From contig WIXG01000782.1 in assembly GCA_009869945.1 (NCBI GenBank), positions 1 through 22,075 on the forward strand: DNA of 22,075 nucleotides. Direction: 5' to 3'. Source of the DNA: Mesaphorura yosii. Taxonomy: Eukaryota; Arthropoda; Collembola; Poduromorpha; Tullbergiidae. How positions within the stretch are numbered: the stretch's first letter is position 1; every line of letters begins with the position of its first letter. The notes beneath the pieces are model-generated. The model saw nothing but the letters and a program-made list of their open reading frames with translations, was not told the origin of the DNA and searched no databases. The translations under genes and the position numbers were made by a program. This document shows positions 1-8,570 of the stretch, one piece after another.

Positions 1-224
1 CCCCCCCCCCCCTAAGAGAGAATTTCGCGCTGTACGAAGGGCGTGACTCCATCTACGTCGTGGGTGGTGAATCAGATCCCTCCCACCGCCACGACCAAGT
101 GCTCAAGTACTCGATCGAAGGGAGTGATACGTCGACTTCTTTGCTTGTGGCTGCTCACGCTTCTCCGAAACGAGATGTAGTCAGTTGTGACTCTAATTCA
201 CTCTTCTCAAAAGCCCGTTGTTGA
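1..224 (+). CDS. Possible kelch-repeat coding edge, 5' incomplete
   Basis: The window opens with twelve C residues. From base 3 a reading frame stays open to a TGA at 222-224 (about 73 codons). It encodes a stretch reading DSIYVVGGESDP followed by a polar loop and QVLKYSIEG, which resembles one blade of a kelch beta-propeller (hydrophobic strand, Gly-Gly, then a Y/W-containing strand). No start codon is visible, so this would be a 3' exon of a gene lying to the left, or an exon whose donor lies before the TGA (a GTAGTC occurs near 177). The C-run could be coding proline or a contig-edge artefact. One blade is weak evidence, so the family call is tentative. Confidence 0.3.
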   Translation, partial: PPPLRENFALYEGRDSIYVVGGESDPSHRHDQVLKYSIEGSDTSTSLLVAAHASPKRDVVSCDSNSLFSKARC

Positions 225-1100
225 TTTTAAGAAATTGGTTTTTCTTGTGGTGGAATTGTTTTTGGTGTCTCTTCGGACGGACGACAACTGAAAATTCATG
301 AATTTCCAATGCAACACAATTCAAGCCTCTTTAAGTTTCATTTCTGGGCCCGCACGTCCGTCGCCATTTCGGCGGGCACCCTGAGGAGTTCTCGATTTTA
401 TGGACAACTTGGAACTTTTTGCAGACAAGCAAGATTTTATTGATAAGCGCATTACAACTGTACACAATAAACACTTTTATGAACCTTTTCAAGTAGTCGA
501 TCCTGAATTGTCCAGTTTTCAAGGACATTTGCTCCCTGTTCAATTATCAATCGAGATTTCGCCGTAGCGACGAAGGCTACAATTTCATATCCAGAAATAC
601 GAAATGCCAAATTCTTGTAACCATTAAGCGATTTCTCTCAAGCAGAGTAGGATGCAATTTGCATATTCTACCTGCCTGTGCCAATTGTACAGCGAATTTT
701 ACAGTCACTGAATAAATTGTTTGATAAGTGCTGTAAGTGTTGTCAATTAAGATAATGAGTGTCCTGACATGACCCTGAATTATGCGCAGAGGAGAAAAAA
801 GAGCCCAATTTGTGTGCAAGCTATGATTTATGGCACCTGCTGCGTTTTGGGTGCCCATCAATCACAAATGGCATGGTAGTTTTTAAATAGTTAGAGCCGC
901 TAATGAGCCTCCTGGAATTTGCGGTGGATAATGAATGGGCTGTGACCTCGAAATATTACCTGTTAGGTAGCAATTCTTTGATTTTCGTAAATCGCAAAGT
1001 GCATGTAATGCCAGGTTTCGGAATGTCGAGCGGAAATGAATTAATTATTGCTGTACTTGGATATCGTTCCGGGCGGAGAAGATTCGCGAGCGAGATAAGC
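225..1100. other. Intergenic, no gene seen
   Basis: AT-rich sequence with only short open frames of ordinary composition on both strands. I see no recognisable domain, RNA gene or repeat here. The right end is presumably the promoter region of the receptor gene that starts at 1208. Confidence 0.5.
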
Positions 1101-1102
1101 GT

Positions 1103-1113
1103 TATTTATATAC
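1103..1113 (+). promoter_or_regulatory. TATA-like element upstream of receptor gene
   Basis: TATTTATATAC lies about 95 bases before the ATG at 1208. It is the only strong TATA-like sequence near this start, and would place transcription initiation near 1133-1140. No clear TCAGT initiator accompanies it, so the assignment is weak. Confidence 0.3.
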
Positions 1114-1207
1114 GAAGCGTACAATTTCTGGAACTTGACATTCGACTTCAATTTCTCGAGCTCTTCTTCGGGCTTAACTGACAAACCATTAGAAAATCGG
1201 TGTAACG

Positions 1208-2484
1208 ATGCTAACGAAGCTGGAGCACAGAATTCTGAGCCTCTTCACGTATCTCGTCGCGATCACCCAAAGCTTTCCGTTTTCATGGCGGGCAGGCAAC
1301 GAAAGCAGCAGCAGCTTTTTGAAAGTGACGACGGCTCGCGCGCGTTGGCAGAAAACACTGGGTGCGCTCAACCTGCTTTTGAGTGCGGGTCAGGCTCTCT
1401 TTTTCATCGCTCGCTTGGTGCCTGGCCCCTTTGGCGGCTACACGACGGAGGAATACCGGTCCCTGCACTACACAATCGTCATCCACGCCGTCTCAGCTAA
1501 TGCGTGCATGTGCATTCTCGTCATGCAAATCGGGGCGTACCTGAACACAGACGATCTGGCTGTGCTCTCCAATCAGCTGCTCGACTTCAACAGGCGGCAC
1601 GGAAAGGAATGCTCCGAGGCGGGCGAGTTCGCGCCTGCCAACGTGCGGGAGAAAATAATCGGGAGCCAGACGGTGTACATCGTCTTTCTTCATGTCATCG
1701 TCCTGCCAAGCTTTGCTCTCATCGTCCCGCTGAACAAATTCACGCTGTACTCGGCGGTTCCCGAGCAGCTACGCGGGTGGGCCACGTTCGCCCTGTCGTG
1801 CGCCCTCTTCACTATGTTCTGGACCCGAGCCGTGATTGTCAACTGGTACAGCTTCTCGACAGGTTACGCCTACATCCTCACCAACAAATACTGGCTGGGC
1901 AAAATCTGGTGAGGCTTCCTCCATTTTATTCTTTCAGTTACAAGTCGACGAGAATCTCAACTTTTTGAATGATCCCGCCGATCCGTTACAGCAAGGAATG
2001 GTTTTCTAATGCATACATGCGGAAGAGGGCGCTGAGCACATACCGCAGTCTCTTCGTGCTGAACACAATGTACAACAACGGCTACGCCAACGTGCTCGTC
2101 CCCGCCCTGAAATCCTCGCTGGAGCTTTCTGGAATGGCGTGCCTGGTCGTGGCGATCCACTTCCGGGACTCAATGAGCCCGATGACGTACGCCGCCTTCA
2201 TGCTGTGTGGTCCATTTTGCCTGATGCAGACGATGAGCACGATTCTGTACATGTCGCTCGTGCACGAACTCTCGGGCGAGCTGCAGCTCAGCTTCGGTAG
2301 GGCGGCGCTGCCGCTGGGGGAGCAACGTTGCAGGAGGCTGGAGGACAAGAAAGACGTGGTGGCATGCAAGCCCATCTTTTGCCGCATTGGAGTACTGTTC
2401 TTCGTAGAGAAAAGTACGAAAGTGGACTACATTTCTTACATGGTGGACACCTTCATTTCGCTCCTATTGGCAATGCCAAAATAG
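1208..2484 (+). CDS. Multi-TM chemoreceptor-like protein (gustatory receptor type), two exons
   Basis: Exon 1 is 1208-1908 and exon 2 is 1992-2484, joined by an 83-base GT-AG intron in phase 2 (TG|C). Splicing at the nearer acceptor (1936-1937) or reading through gives an early stop, so 1992 is chosen. The product is 397 aa, the usual size for insect-type gustatory or odorant receptors. Hydrophobic segments lie near residues 10-28, 50-72, 85-112, 155-180, 195-225, 270-290 and 295-325, followed by a charged loop (RRLEDKKD) and a last segment, VDTFISLLLAM, in the position of the TY-x5-Q signature. That signature is degenerate here (TF, no Q), so the gene belongs to a subfamily distinct from the cluster at 17-22 kb. 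The pseudogene at 13017-11885 is its closest relative in the window. The ligand is unknown. An inferred role is chemosensation at the plasma membrane of sensory neurons. Confidence 0.68.
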
Positions 2485-2813
2485 GCATAATTATTGCGGC
2501 TTGAAGTTAATTAGACCAGACAACTATAAAGCACGTGTTAGTTTATACAGGTAGTAAGAATGCAAGATGTAGTGTAGAAATGTATGTTTATTAGCCTTCA
2601 GCACAGAGAATCAGATACGCAAAAGCAATTTATCACGCTATTGGTTTGTAATGATGGTGCGGCCGAAGCTCAAACTCAAAAACAATACAAAGGAATGATC
2701 GATAGTCTCTTTGTTCACCGACTTTTCATTCATGACCTCAACGCATCTTATTCTCGTCAAGCCATGGCATTTGCGTTCTATCAGTGAAGAGTCAAAATCA
2801 AAGCAATGCTGGT
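2485..2813. other. Convergent intergenic gap
   Basis: AT-rich 329-base gap between the 3' ends of the + receptor gene and the - protease gene. It presumably holds both 3' UTRs. No canonical AATAAA is seen close to either stop; an AATAAG variant lies on the - strand near 2752. Confidence 0.4.
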
Positions 2814-4441
2814 TCAAGGCCTGATGTGGTCCAGAATCCAAGGCAGATAGTGAGCGACCTTTGCGTAGAGCGTCAGATGGCCCTCTCCAGCCATGGAGCA
2901 CATGCTGTCTTTCCTGCCGAAGGATACCACGCCTAGTTGGACCATCCGCCTCACGGGCTCAGACGAGTCTCCCGCCCCATCGAGCGAACTCGGTTTAAGG
3001 GCGAATGTCCCCATGATTGGTCCGCCAGAATCGCCCTGGCAAGAGTCCTTGTTTTTGTCACCGCCCGCACAAAACTGTAGAACGGCACGGGATGTAAAAA
3101 TGCGAATTCAAGCATCACAAGCCCCCAGTCGCCCAATTGCTGAACTGAATTCCTTACCTGTGCATCGCCAATGACCTGCCCCGTCGGCTGGAAGTATTCC
3201 TGGCACTTTGTGGCGCTCACGAGGGGCACCTTCACCTCCTGTAGAATGTCCGAACCCGGTTCCTTGTCCGCCACCGTGCGACCCCACCCGGCCACCGTAA
3301 GCTTGACGCCATGAGTCCGAGTACCCGACGCGGCAAAGTCGTGCATGGGCAAGCAGATCGGGGTGACGTACGGCCCGAGCTGGGCGGGCTTGGCGAGTCG
3401 CACGAGGGCGATGTCATTCGCCTGCGTGGCTGTGTCGTATCCTGCGTGCTGGACGACTTCTTCCACGTCGACGTCCTGCACGGGCGGGGCGCAGTTGCCG
3501 CCCTGACAGTCCTTGTCTTTGCCCTCTTTGTTCCTCTGGTCGAATTCGCCCAGGCGGAGCGTACCCACCTTGCAGCCTTTCGGTAGGCCCGTCACGCAGT
3601 GCGAGGCGGTGAGCACGTAGCGCTGGCTGATGAGCGTACCCCCGCATCCGAAAATGAGCGGGTCGAATTCTGGGTTGTTGCACACAATGCCGAGAAGGGC
3701 CATCCAGGGGTACTCACCGAGTGTCGCGTCGTGGCCCCCGACGACGTACCCCACGGCTCTTGGAGCAGGCGCTGTGCGGACGCCGCAGGAGTCGAGCCCC
3801 GGGAGAAGGCGCAGGTTGCGGTGGCGTAGGACGTCCGATTTCGTGGCGGGGGTCCATTCGACGCTGTGAATGGAGCTGTCGTCCTTGCTAGGTGGTGGTG
3901 GCGGAGCCGACGGCGCTGGTGCTGGTGCCAAAGTGTGGATCTTCTTCCCTGGATCGTTGCCCGGCCTTTTCGCCGGATCAGGGCTGGGAGCTGAGAGGTC
4001 CTCGCCTTTACAGCAGAGCTCCCCGAAGCCACTGCCCTGCATGCAACCGCAGACGGCTTGCAGCTCGAAATCAGGCGCGTCAAAGGTCCCTGAGCCTCCG
4101 AAGGAGGGGAATCCGAAGCCAAATCCAAACGCGCTAGCACCCGCGCCTCCGGCACCTGGGCACCTCTTCAGGTCGAAGCATTGCGATCGTCCGCCGCCGA
4201 ACGCGTTGCAGCAGCGTCCCGACTGACGGAGCTGCTCCTCCTTGGAAGGGCCTGAGCCGCGAAATTGAAGTCCGAGCTTCTGATGTGGCAGTGGCGTTCC
4301 GCCGAAACTGTCGAATCCCCAGTCCGGCGGACCCGGACCCCAGCCGGAAGCCGAGCGTGCAAGGATGCAGGCCAGGGCCACGAGGAGCAAAGCCCCAGCG
4401 TGGTGGGTAAAACTAGCAGTCAGGAGTCGCGTTCTGGCCAT
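2814..4441 (-). CDS. CLIP-domain trypsin-like serine protease, secreted
   Basis: Exon 1 is 4441-3158 (428 codons) and exon 2 is 3074-2814. The 83-base phase-0 intron has donor GTAAGG and acceptor CTACAG. The product is 514 aa. A signal peptide covers about residues 1-33. A cysteine-rich CLIP-like region (C77, C78, C88, C94, C131, C133, C143, C144) contains a Gly/Phe-rich insert at about 97-120. A Pro-rich linker (about 160-190) leads to C219, the probable inter-chain cysteine, and then the S1 domain. The catalytic triad is complete: H281 (TASHC), D343 (NDIALVRL) and S444 (GDSGGP). D438, six residues before S444, predicts cleavage after Lys/Arg. CLIP proteases act as zymogens in arthropod haemolymph cascades (melanization, Toll activation). 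The activation junction reads PRAVGY|VVGG, so the residue before the VVGG neo-N-terminus is Tyr and the nearest Arg lies four residues before the cut. Which cascade it serves cannot be told from sequence. Confidence 0.9.
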
Positions 4442-5046
4442 CGTGATAAAACGCTACTAAATGCTGGAGGATTTTCACCAAACTTTTAACCTAACCAGCA
4501 TTGCTTTGGTTTCATTGCATTTGTTTAATTTGCATTTTTCGCATCCTGCAACGGAAAAACCGCATCGGTTTCCGGAGCTGAGTGGAAATCTAGCGCGGTT
4601 TGGTGCATAAATGCATGACTGCTGGAAAATTTGAGTGATGTGCAAAACTGTTGCTCCAAGAGTTGGGCGTGGAAGCGGAAAACTGGTCTCCTACACTTTT
4701 AATCCAGCTCCAGGTGCACTCAGCGAAATGCGAGTAAAGAATGAGTCAGGAGGCGGTGGCAGAAAAAGGGAACACGAATACTTGAATGTTTATTTTTTCA
4801 CTTGAAACGGCGTGGCGAGGTGTTGTTTTTTTATTAGGCAGAAATTGAAATTGCAACTTTCGAACAGGTGGAATTGGGATTCAGACCAATCACAGTCCGT
4901 GAATCACGGCACGTGTGCGCGTGTTTCCTTTGTCGGCATTCGCACCACCGCTCCAAATCCTCAGTTTTCTCAATTCGAAAGACTTCTCGATAGGGTTGTA
5001 AATTACTGCCGTACGTGGCTGTGGCTGAAAGCAAACGAAAAACAAA
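4442..5046. promoter_or_regulatory. Shared head-to-head promoter interval (protease / P450)
   Basis: About 605 bases separate the two divergent start codons. A TCAGTTTTC initiator-like sequence lies at 4961-4969, about 85 bases upstream of the P450 ATG. No convincing TATA box accompanies either gene. Control elements for both genes must lie here or upstream within introns; co-regulation is only a possibility. Confidence 0.35.
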
Positions 5047-6694
5047 ATGGCCCTAATTGGAATCCTCGCCGTGTTTCTCCTCTTCGCGTACCTCGTCTCT
5101 CAGCGGAAGCCGCATAATTTCCCTCCAGGTAAGTAAATCGTTCACGGCTCCTGAAACAGCGGAGAGTAAGAAAATTGGCACCATCATTGATTTGGTGCAT
5201 CCTGCAGGTCCGTGGAGCTTCCCCGTCCTCGGCCACCTACCGCGCCTCGGTCTGGAGCCGCACAAAACGGTGGCAGCCTGGAAATCCAACTATGGCCCGA
5301 TCGTGGGCATCGACTTCGCGTCGTTCCCGTGCATCATCATCTCCGACTACAAGCTGTGCAAGAAGGCGTACGCCAAGCTTGCCTTCGCCGGGCGCCCCGC
5401 CCTGCAGTACTGCACCGACCGGGCAGGCGGCGTTCGCTCGGAGGGCGTCGCGTTCACCAATGGCCGCACATGGCGCGAGCAGCGGACTTTCACTCTCCGC
5501 CGCCTCCGCGAGCTTGGGGGTTTCGGCACGAAATCGATGGAGGCGACGATCTGGCAGCAGGTCGACGAATTCCTGGAGCTGCTCCGCGCCCGAGCCAGCC
5601 AGCCAATCACGACGCAGGCGCTGTTCAACGTCGCCATCGTCAACTCGCTCTTCGCCCTCGTCGTGGGCAAGCCCTTCACGCAAACGGATCCGGAAATCAT
5701 CCGCGCGGCCCGCGACGTCATCGAAGGGGTCGTCTCGGGGAATTTGGCGTCTCAGCTTGCGATGTTTATGCCGTGGTTCAGAGACAACTTCCCCGACTGG
5801 CTCACGGGCAAGTCGGGCATCGAAAAGCAGTACAAACCGACCATCGAATTCCTGCGGCCGTACGTCGACGAGCACTGGCACACGCACGCCCCCGGAGAAC
5901 CCCGCGATTTCCTCGACGCTTACATCGACGAAGTCAAGGCGACGACGGACCCCGACTCGAGTTTCCACGTCAGCAGGAGCACCCACTCGCTCGTGACAAC
6001 CCTGCTCGATTTGTTCCTCGCCGGCTCCGAAACTTCTTCCACGACCCTCTCCTGGATTTGCATCTTCATGACGCGCCACCCCGCCGCTCAGGAGCGGCTG
6101 GCGAAAGAAATTTTCGCTCGCATTGGGGCGCGCCGCCCGCCGACGCTGGCGGACCGCAAGTCGATGTCGTACACGGAGGCGGTCATCCACGAAGTGATGC
6201 GGCTCATCCCCGTGCTGCCGCTCGGCGTATTCCACGCCACCTCCGAGCCGGTGCGCTTTGGGGGCTTCGACATTCCCGAAGGGACGATGGTCTTTATCAA
6301 CGTGTATGAAGCGCACCACAACCGGGAGTACTGGGGCGACCCAGAGGAGTTCAGGCCGGAGCGATGGCTCCGACCGGGCGCGGGCGGCATCGCCGAATTT
6401 GTCCGCCATGAAGCATTTCTGCCCTTCTCGACGGGGAAGCGCGTGTGTCCCGGCGAGCAGCTCGCGCGTGACGAACTATTCCTCTTTACGGTGGGCCTGT
6501 TTCAGAGATTCATGGTACTCCCACAGCCTGGAGGCCCTCTGCCGGAGCTGGAGCCGAAACTGGGCGGGAGCACGCTTGCACCAAAGCCTCATAAAATTGT
6601 TTTTGTGTTACGGGACGAAAAAAATCCACATTCATGCATTTTCACCCCTCACATTCACGGTTTACTGCATAGCGATAAGATAATTAATTACTGA
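5047..6694 (+). CDS. Cytochrome P450, CYP2-clan-like microsomal monooxygenase
   Basis: Exon 1 is 5047-5128 and exon 2 is 5208-6694, with a 79-base phase-1 intron (G|GTAAGT ... CTGCAG) that splits the glycine of the PPGP hinge. The product is 522 aa. Residues 1-19 form a hydrophobic ER signal-anchor, followed by QRKPHNFPPGPWSFPVLGHL. All P450 landmarks are present: I-helix AGSETSS (299-305), E-x-x-R (E356/R359), PERW (411-414) and the haem loop FSTGKRVCPGE with ligand C441. It should carry out NADPH-P450-reductase-dependent oxidation on the ER face. The PPGP hinge and haem loop suggest the CYP2 clan, which in arthropods includes hormone and xenobiotic enzymes; the substrate is unknown. After IVFVLRDEK the last ~24 residues come from AT-rich sequence unlike the rest of the exon and exceed the usual P450 end, suggesting a lost stop. 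Confidence 0.92.
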
Positions 6695-7196
6695 TAAGAA
6701 GCATGGAATTAAATTCGGTTTTCACGATTCGGCCTGTTGAAATTTTTCATAGCTGTAACAATCGCTGCGACCAGCCCATGAGCTCAGTTACTCAACCCCG
6801 ATGACGATGACGCAAATCGCGTGATCGCCTCGTTTGTCTGCATTTTCGTGTACTTGCCGCCGCACGAGCGAGAGCTGTGACTCAGATGCCCTTTCTTTGT
6901 TCCACTTTCTTCAGGCGGTGGGGCGCCAAAGCGGCGTTTGAATGGTTGTTTACCAAAAAAGGTGGGTTGTTTTCTCATTTTCGACTGCCTCGAGCTGAAT
7001 TGAGCTGCTGATTCAGACGGTGTGTGTTTGTATGTTTGACCGTTGTATTCGTGCCCTTGCCGCTCCACGTGCCAAGCCAAGCCAAGGCGCCGCTACTGCT
7101 TCATGTATTTTTTGTTTTCTCCGAATCTGTAGATAAGGAAAGCGTTCCTTCGTCCAAAACCACATTTGAATTCTCTTTTTTAAACAAGGCAGAGCC
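6695..7196. other. Intergenic, no gene seen
   Basis: AT-rich 3' flank of the P450 followed by mixed sequence. A 98-codon - strand frame (7080-6784) has no recognisable motif and lacks the codon bias of its neighbours. The right end is presumably the promoter and 5' UTR of the small peptide gene; a pyrimidine tract ends at about 7181. Confidence 0.4.
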
Positions 7197-7349
7197 ATGG
7201 TAAAGCTGGCATTGACATTTTTGGTGCTGGCGCTTCTCGTCGCGCATCTTTGCATCGTAGAAGGCCGAAAGCCGAAACCGAAGGGAAGACAATCGGAGGA
7301 TGAGGGCGGAGAAGGAGGGGGCGACGGCGGTGGAGAAGTGCCTCAGTAA
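7197..7349 (+). CDS. Small secreted peptide, or first exon of one
   Basis: A good translation-start context (GCAGAGCCATGG) opens a 50-codon frame. Residues 1-23 are a clear signal peptide (MVKLALTFLVLALLVAHLC...). They are followed by a basic stretch, RKPKPKGRQ, and an acidic Gly-rich tail (EDEGGEGGGDGGGE) ending VPQ. The stop TAA sits inside CAGTAAGTT, so a perfect 5' splice donor (GTAAGT at 7346) could instead remove the stop and extend the protein into an unidentified downstream exon. There are no cysteines in the visible part. It could be a glycine-rich antimicrobial, matrix or neuropeptide precursor; nothing in the sequence decides. Codon use is GC-rich like that of the other real genes here, unlike the flanking DNA. 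Confidence 0.5.
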   Translation: MVKLALTFLVLALLVAHLCIVEGRKPKPKGRQSEDEGGEGGGDGGGEVPQ

Positions 7350-7389
7350 GTTCATTCAGAGTCACACCAGTCTCTCGGGCCTCAGGGGG

Positions 7390-7656
7390 TTACTTTGCTG
7401 AGACCGCAAGCCTGATGAGAGCATGGCAGGTCGAATCCCCGAGAAGAATCCTCCACAAGTAGTAACGCACCGTAGCTGAAGCGTTGTAAATCGAGTGAAG
7501 GGCGGAGACCTGCAGCATGTCCGTGTCGTAGGGCTCGACGGGCGGGTAGAGCCACTTGGCTTTATCAACGTCGTCCTGATCGCTGGCTATTGCGATCATG
7601 GTTGATTTCAGAGTGAAGCCGAACCAGCACGGAAAAGGCAACTGGGCCGTAGTCAT
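7390..7656 (-). pseudogene. Truncated proline iminopeptidase-like N-terminal fragment
   Basis: The frame encodes WLYPPVEPYDTDMLQVS then ALHSIY at about 7554-7486. This matches the conserved N-terminus of prolyl iminopeptidases (alpha/beta-hydrolase, peptidase family S33: L-Y-P-x-x-x-P-Y-x-x-x-x-L-x-V-x-x-x-H-x-I-Y). The homology breaks right after ALHSIYNASAT, where a GTGCGT could be a donor. The HGGP oxyanion motif expected next is absent in this frame; an out-of-frame TTCGGFFSG trace may be its decayed form. No catalytic Ser, Asp or His region occurs between here and the P450 gene, so the ~300-residue remainder is missing. This is most likely a dead partial duplication or the left-over 5' exon of a lost gene. 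The start at 7656 is uncertain. Confidence 0.5.
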
Positions 7657-8570
7657 TGACGCAAATTAGCCAGCCAGGCCGGAAGCCATTAAAAGATTAA
7701 AAATATTGAGGGCGAGCCGATCTCTGCCAAAATGAAGGTAGAGTAGAGCAATAGTGATCTCTTACGGTGCCATTCCTTAAATACAATCAGCTAATTTAAA
7801 TTTGCAGCTATGAATCCCTAATTTTTATTGAAATTTCTATTTCTAAGATACGCGTGCGATTTTACCGAAAGGATGTGCTCCTTTAGTCACTACTTGTAAT
7901 GAATTACTGGAAACTAGAACTACGAATTCAAAGCACTTTCTAATACTATACATATGCGACTGGCTAGTTCCAATGGACGCAATTACAATTACTCTAATTA
8001 GGCTAATTTAACGAACTACAACATAGCAAAAAAAATTAGTCAATTAGCTACTTAAACTAATATTATTGTACGGTATCAGGGCTTCAGCAACAGCATAGTT
8101 GGTTTCTTCAGGAAGGTCACGAAAAGTAGAGTTTAATCGTTGATGAAAGAAGTGTTGCGTTGCTGAAATCGTCACTAAATTCTAAATAACGGTATTGTCA
8201 AGTTGTCTAGACATAACACGCGAATTTAGTAACAAGGTCACAACCGTCCGGGTTGAGTGAGTGAGCAAAAAGTGAGCGTACGTACGTGAAGTAGGCCTCA
8301 TTTCCAACAAAGAAAGATATAGGTGAAATATAGGTATAGTATAGTATAGTGAAAGGTATAGTGTAGTTATAGTTATAGGATAGGTATAACACAGGTGAAA
8401 GTTTCCGTCGTTATTGTACATATACGAATACAAAAGGTTGATGAGCAAAAGGTGTGAGACTTTAAATTGAAATGGTAAGTGTTAGGTAGTACCAAAATTA
8501 CTACCAACGCTTTAGTAATTAACAACAGGTAACAATAGAATTTCCTAAATGGCTTAAATGGTTGAAATTC
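7657..8570. other. AT-rich intergenic DNA with 3' UTR of the nAChR gene
   Basis: About 900 bases without a credible coding frame, rich in TAATTA-type motifs (7970-8070). The right side presumably holds the 3' UTR of the nicotinic receptor gene, which ends at 8571. It contains the TATAG-type simple repeat annotated separately. Confidence 0.4.
8316..8390. repeat. Degenerate TATAG/TATAGG simple repeat
   Basis: About 75 bases of imperfect 5-10-base units built on TATAG, TATAGG and TATAGT (for example GGTATAGTATAGTATAGTG). This is a low-complexity tract. The - strand open frames across it are artefacts of the repeat. Confidence 0.7.

Noticed and set aside
1909..1937. 29-base intron in the 1208 receptor gene using the acceptor TTTCAG
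   Set aside because: It leads to a stop codon soon after; the acceptor at 1991 keeps the frame and gives a normal-length receptor.
3592..4155. 187-codon - strand frame overlapping the protease
   Set aside because: Out-of-frame shadow of the CLIP and S1-coding exon.
5237..6409. 390-codon - strand frame and other long frames inside the P450
   Set aside because: Shadow frames of a GC-rich exon; the + strand has every P450 motif in order.
8182..8448. - strand frame rich in Tyr, Ile and Thr
   Set aside because: Generated by the TATAG-type simple repeat; no protein character.
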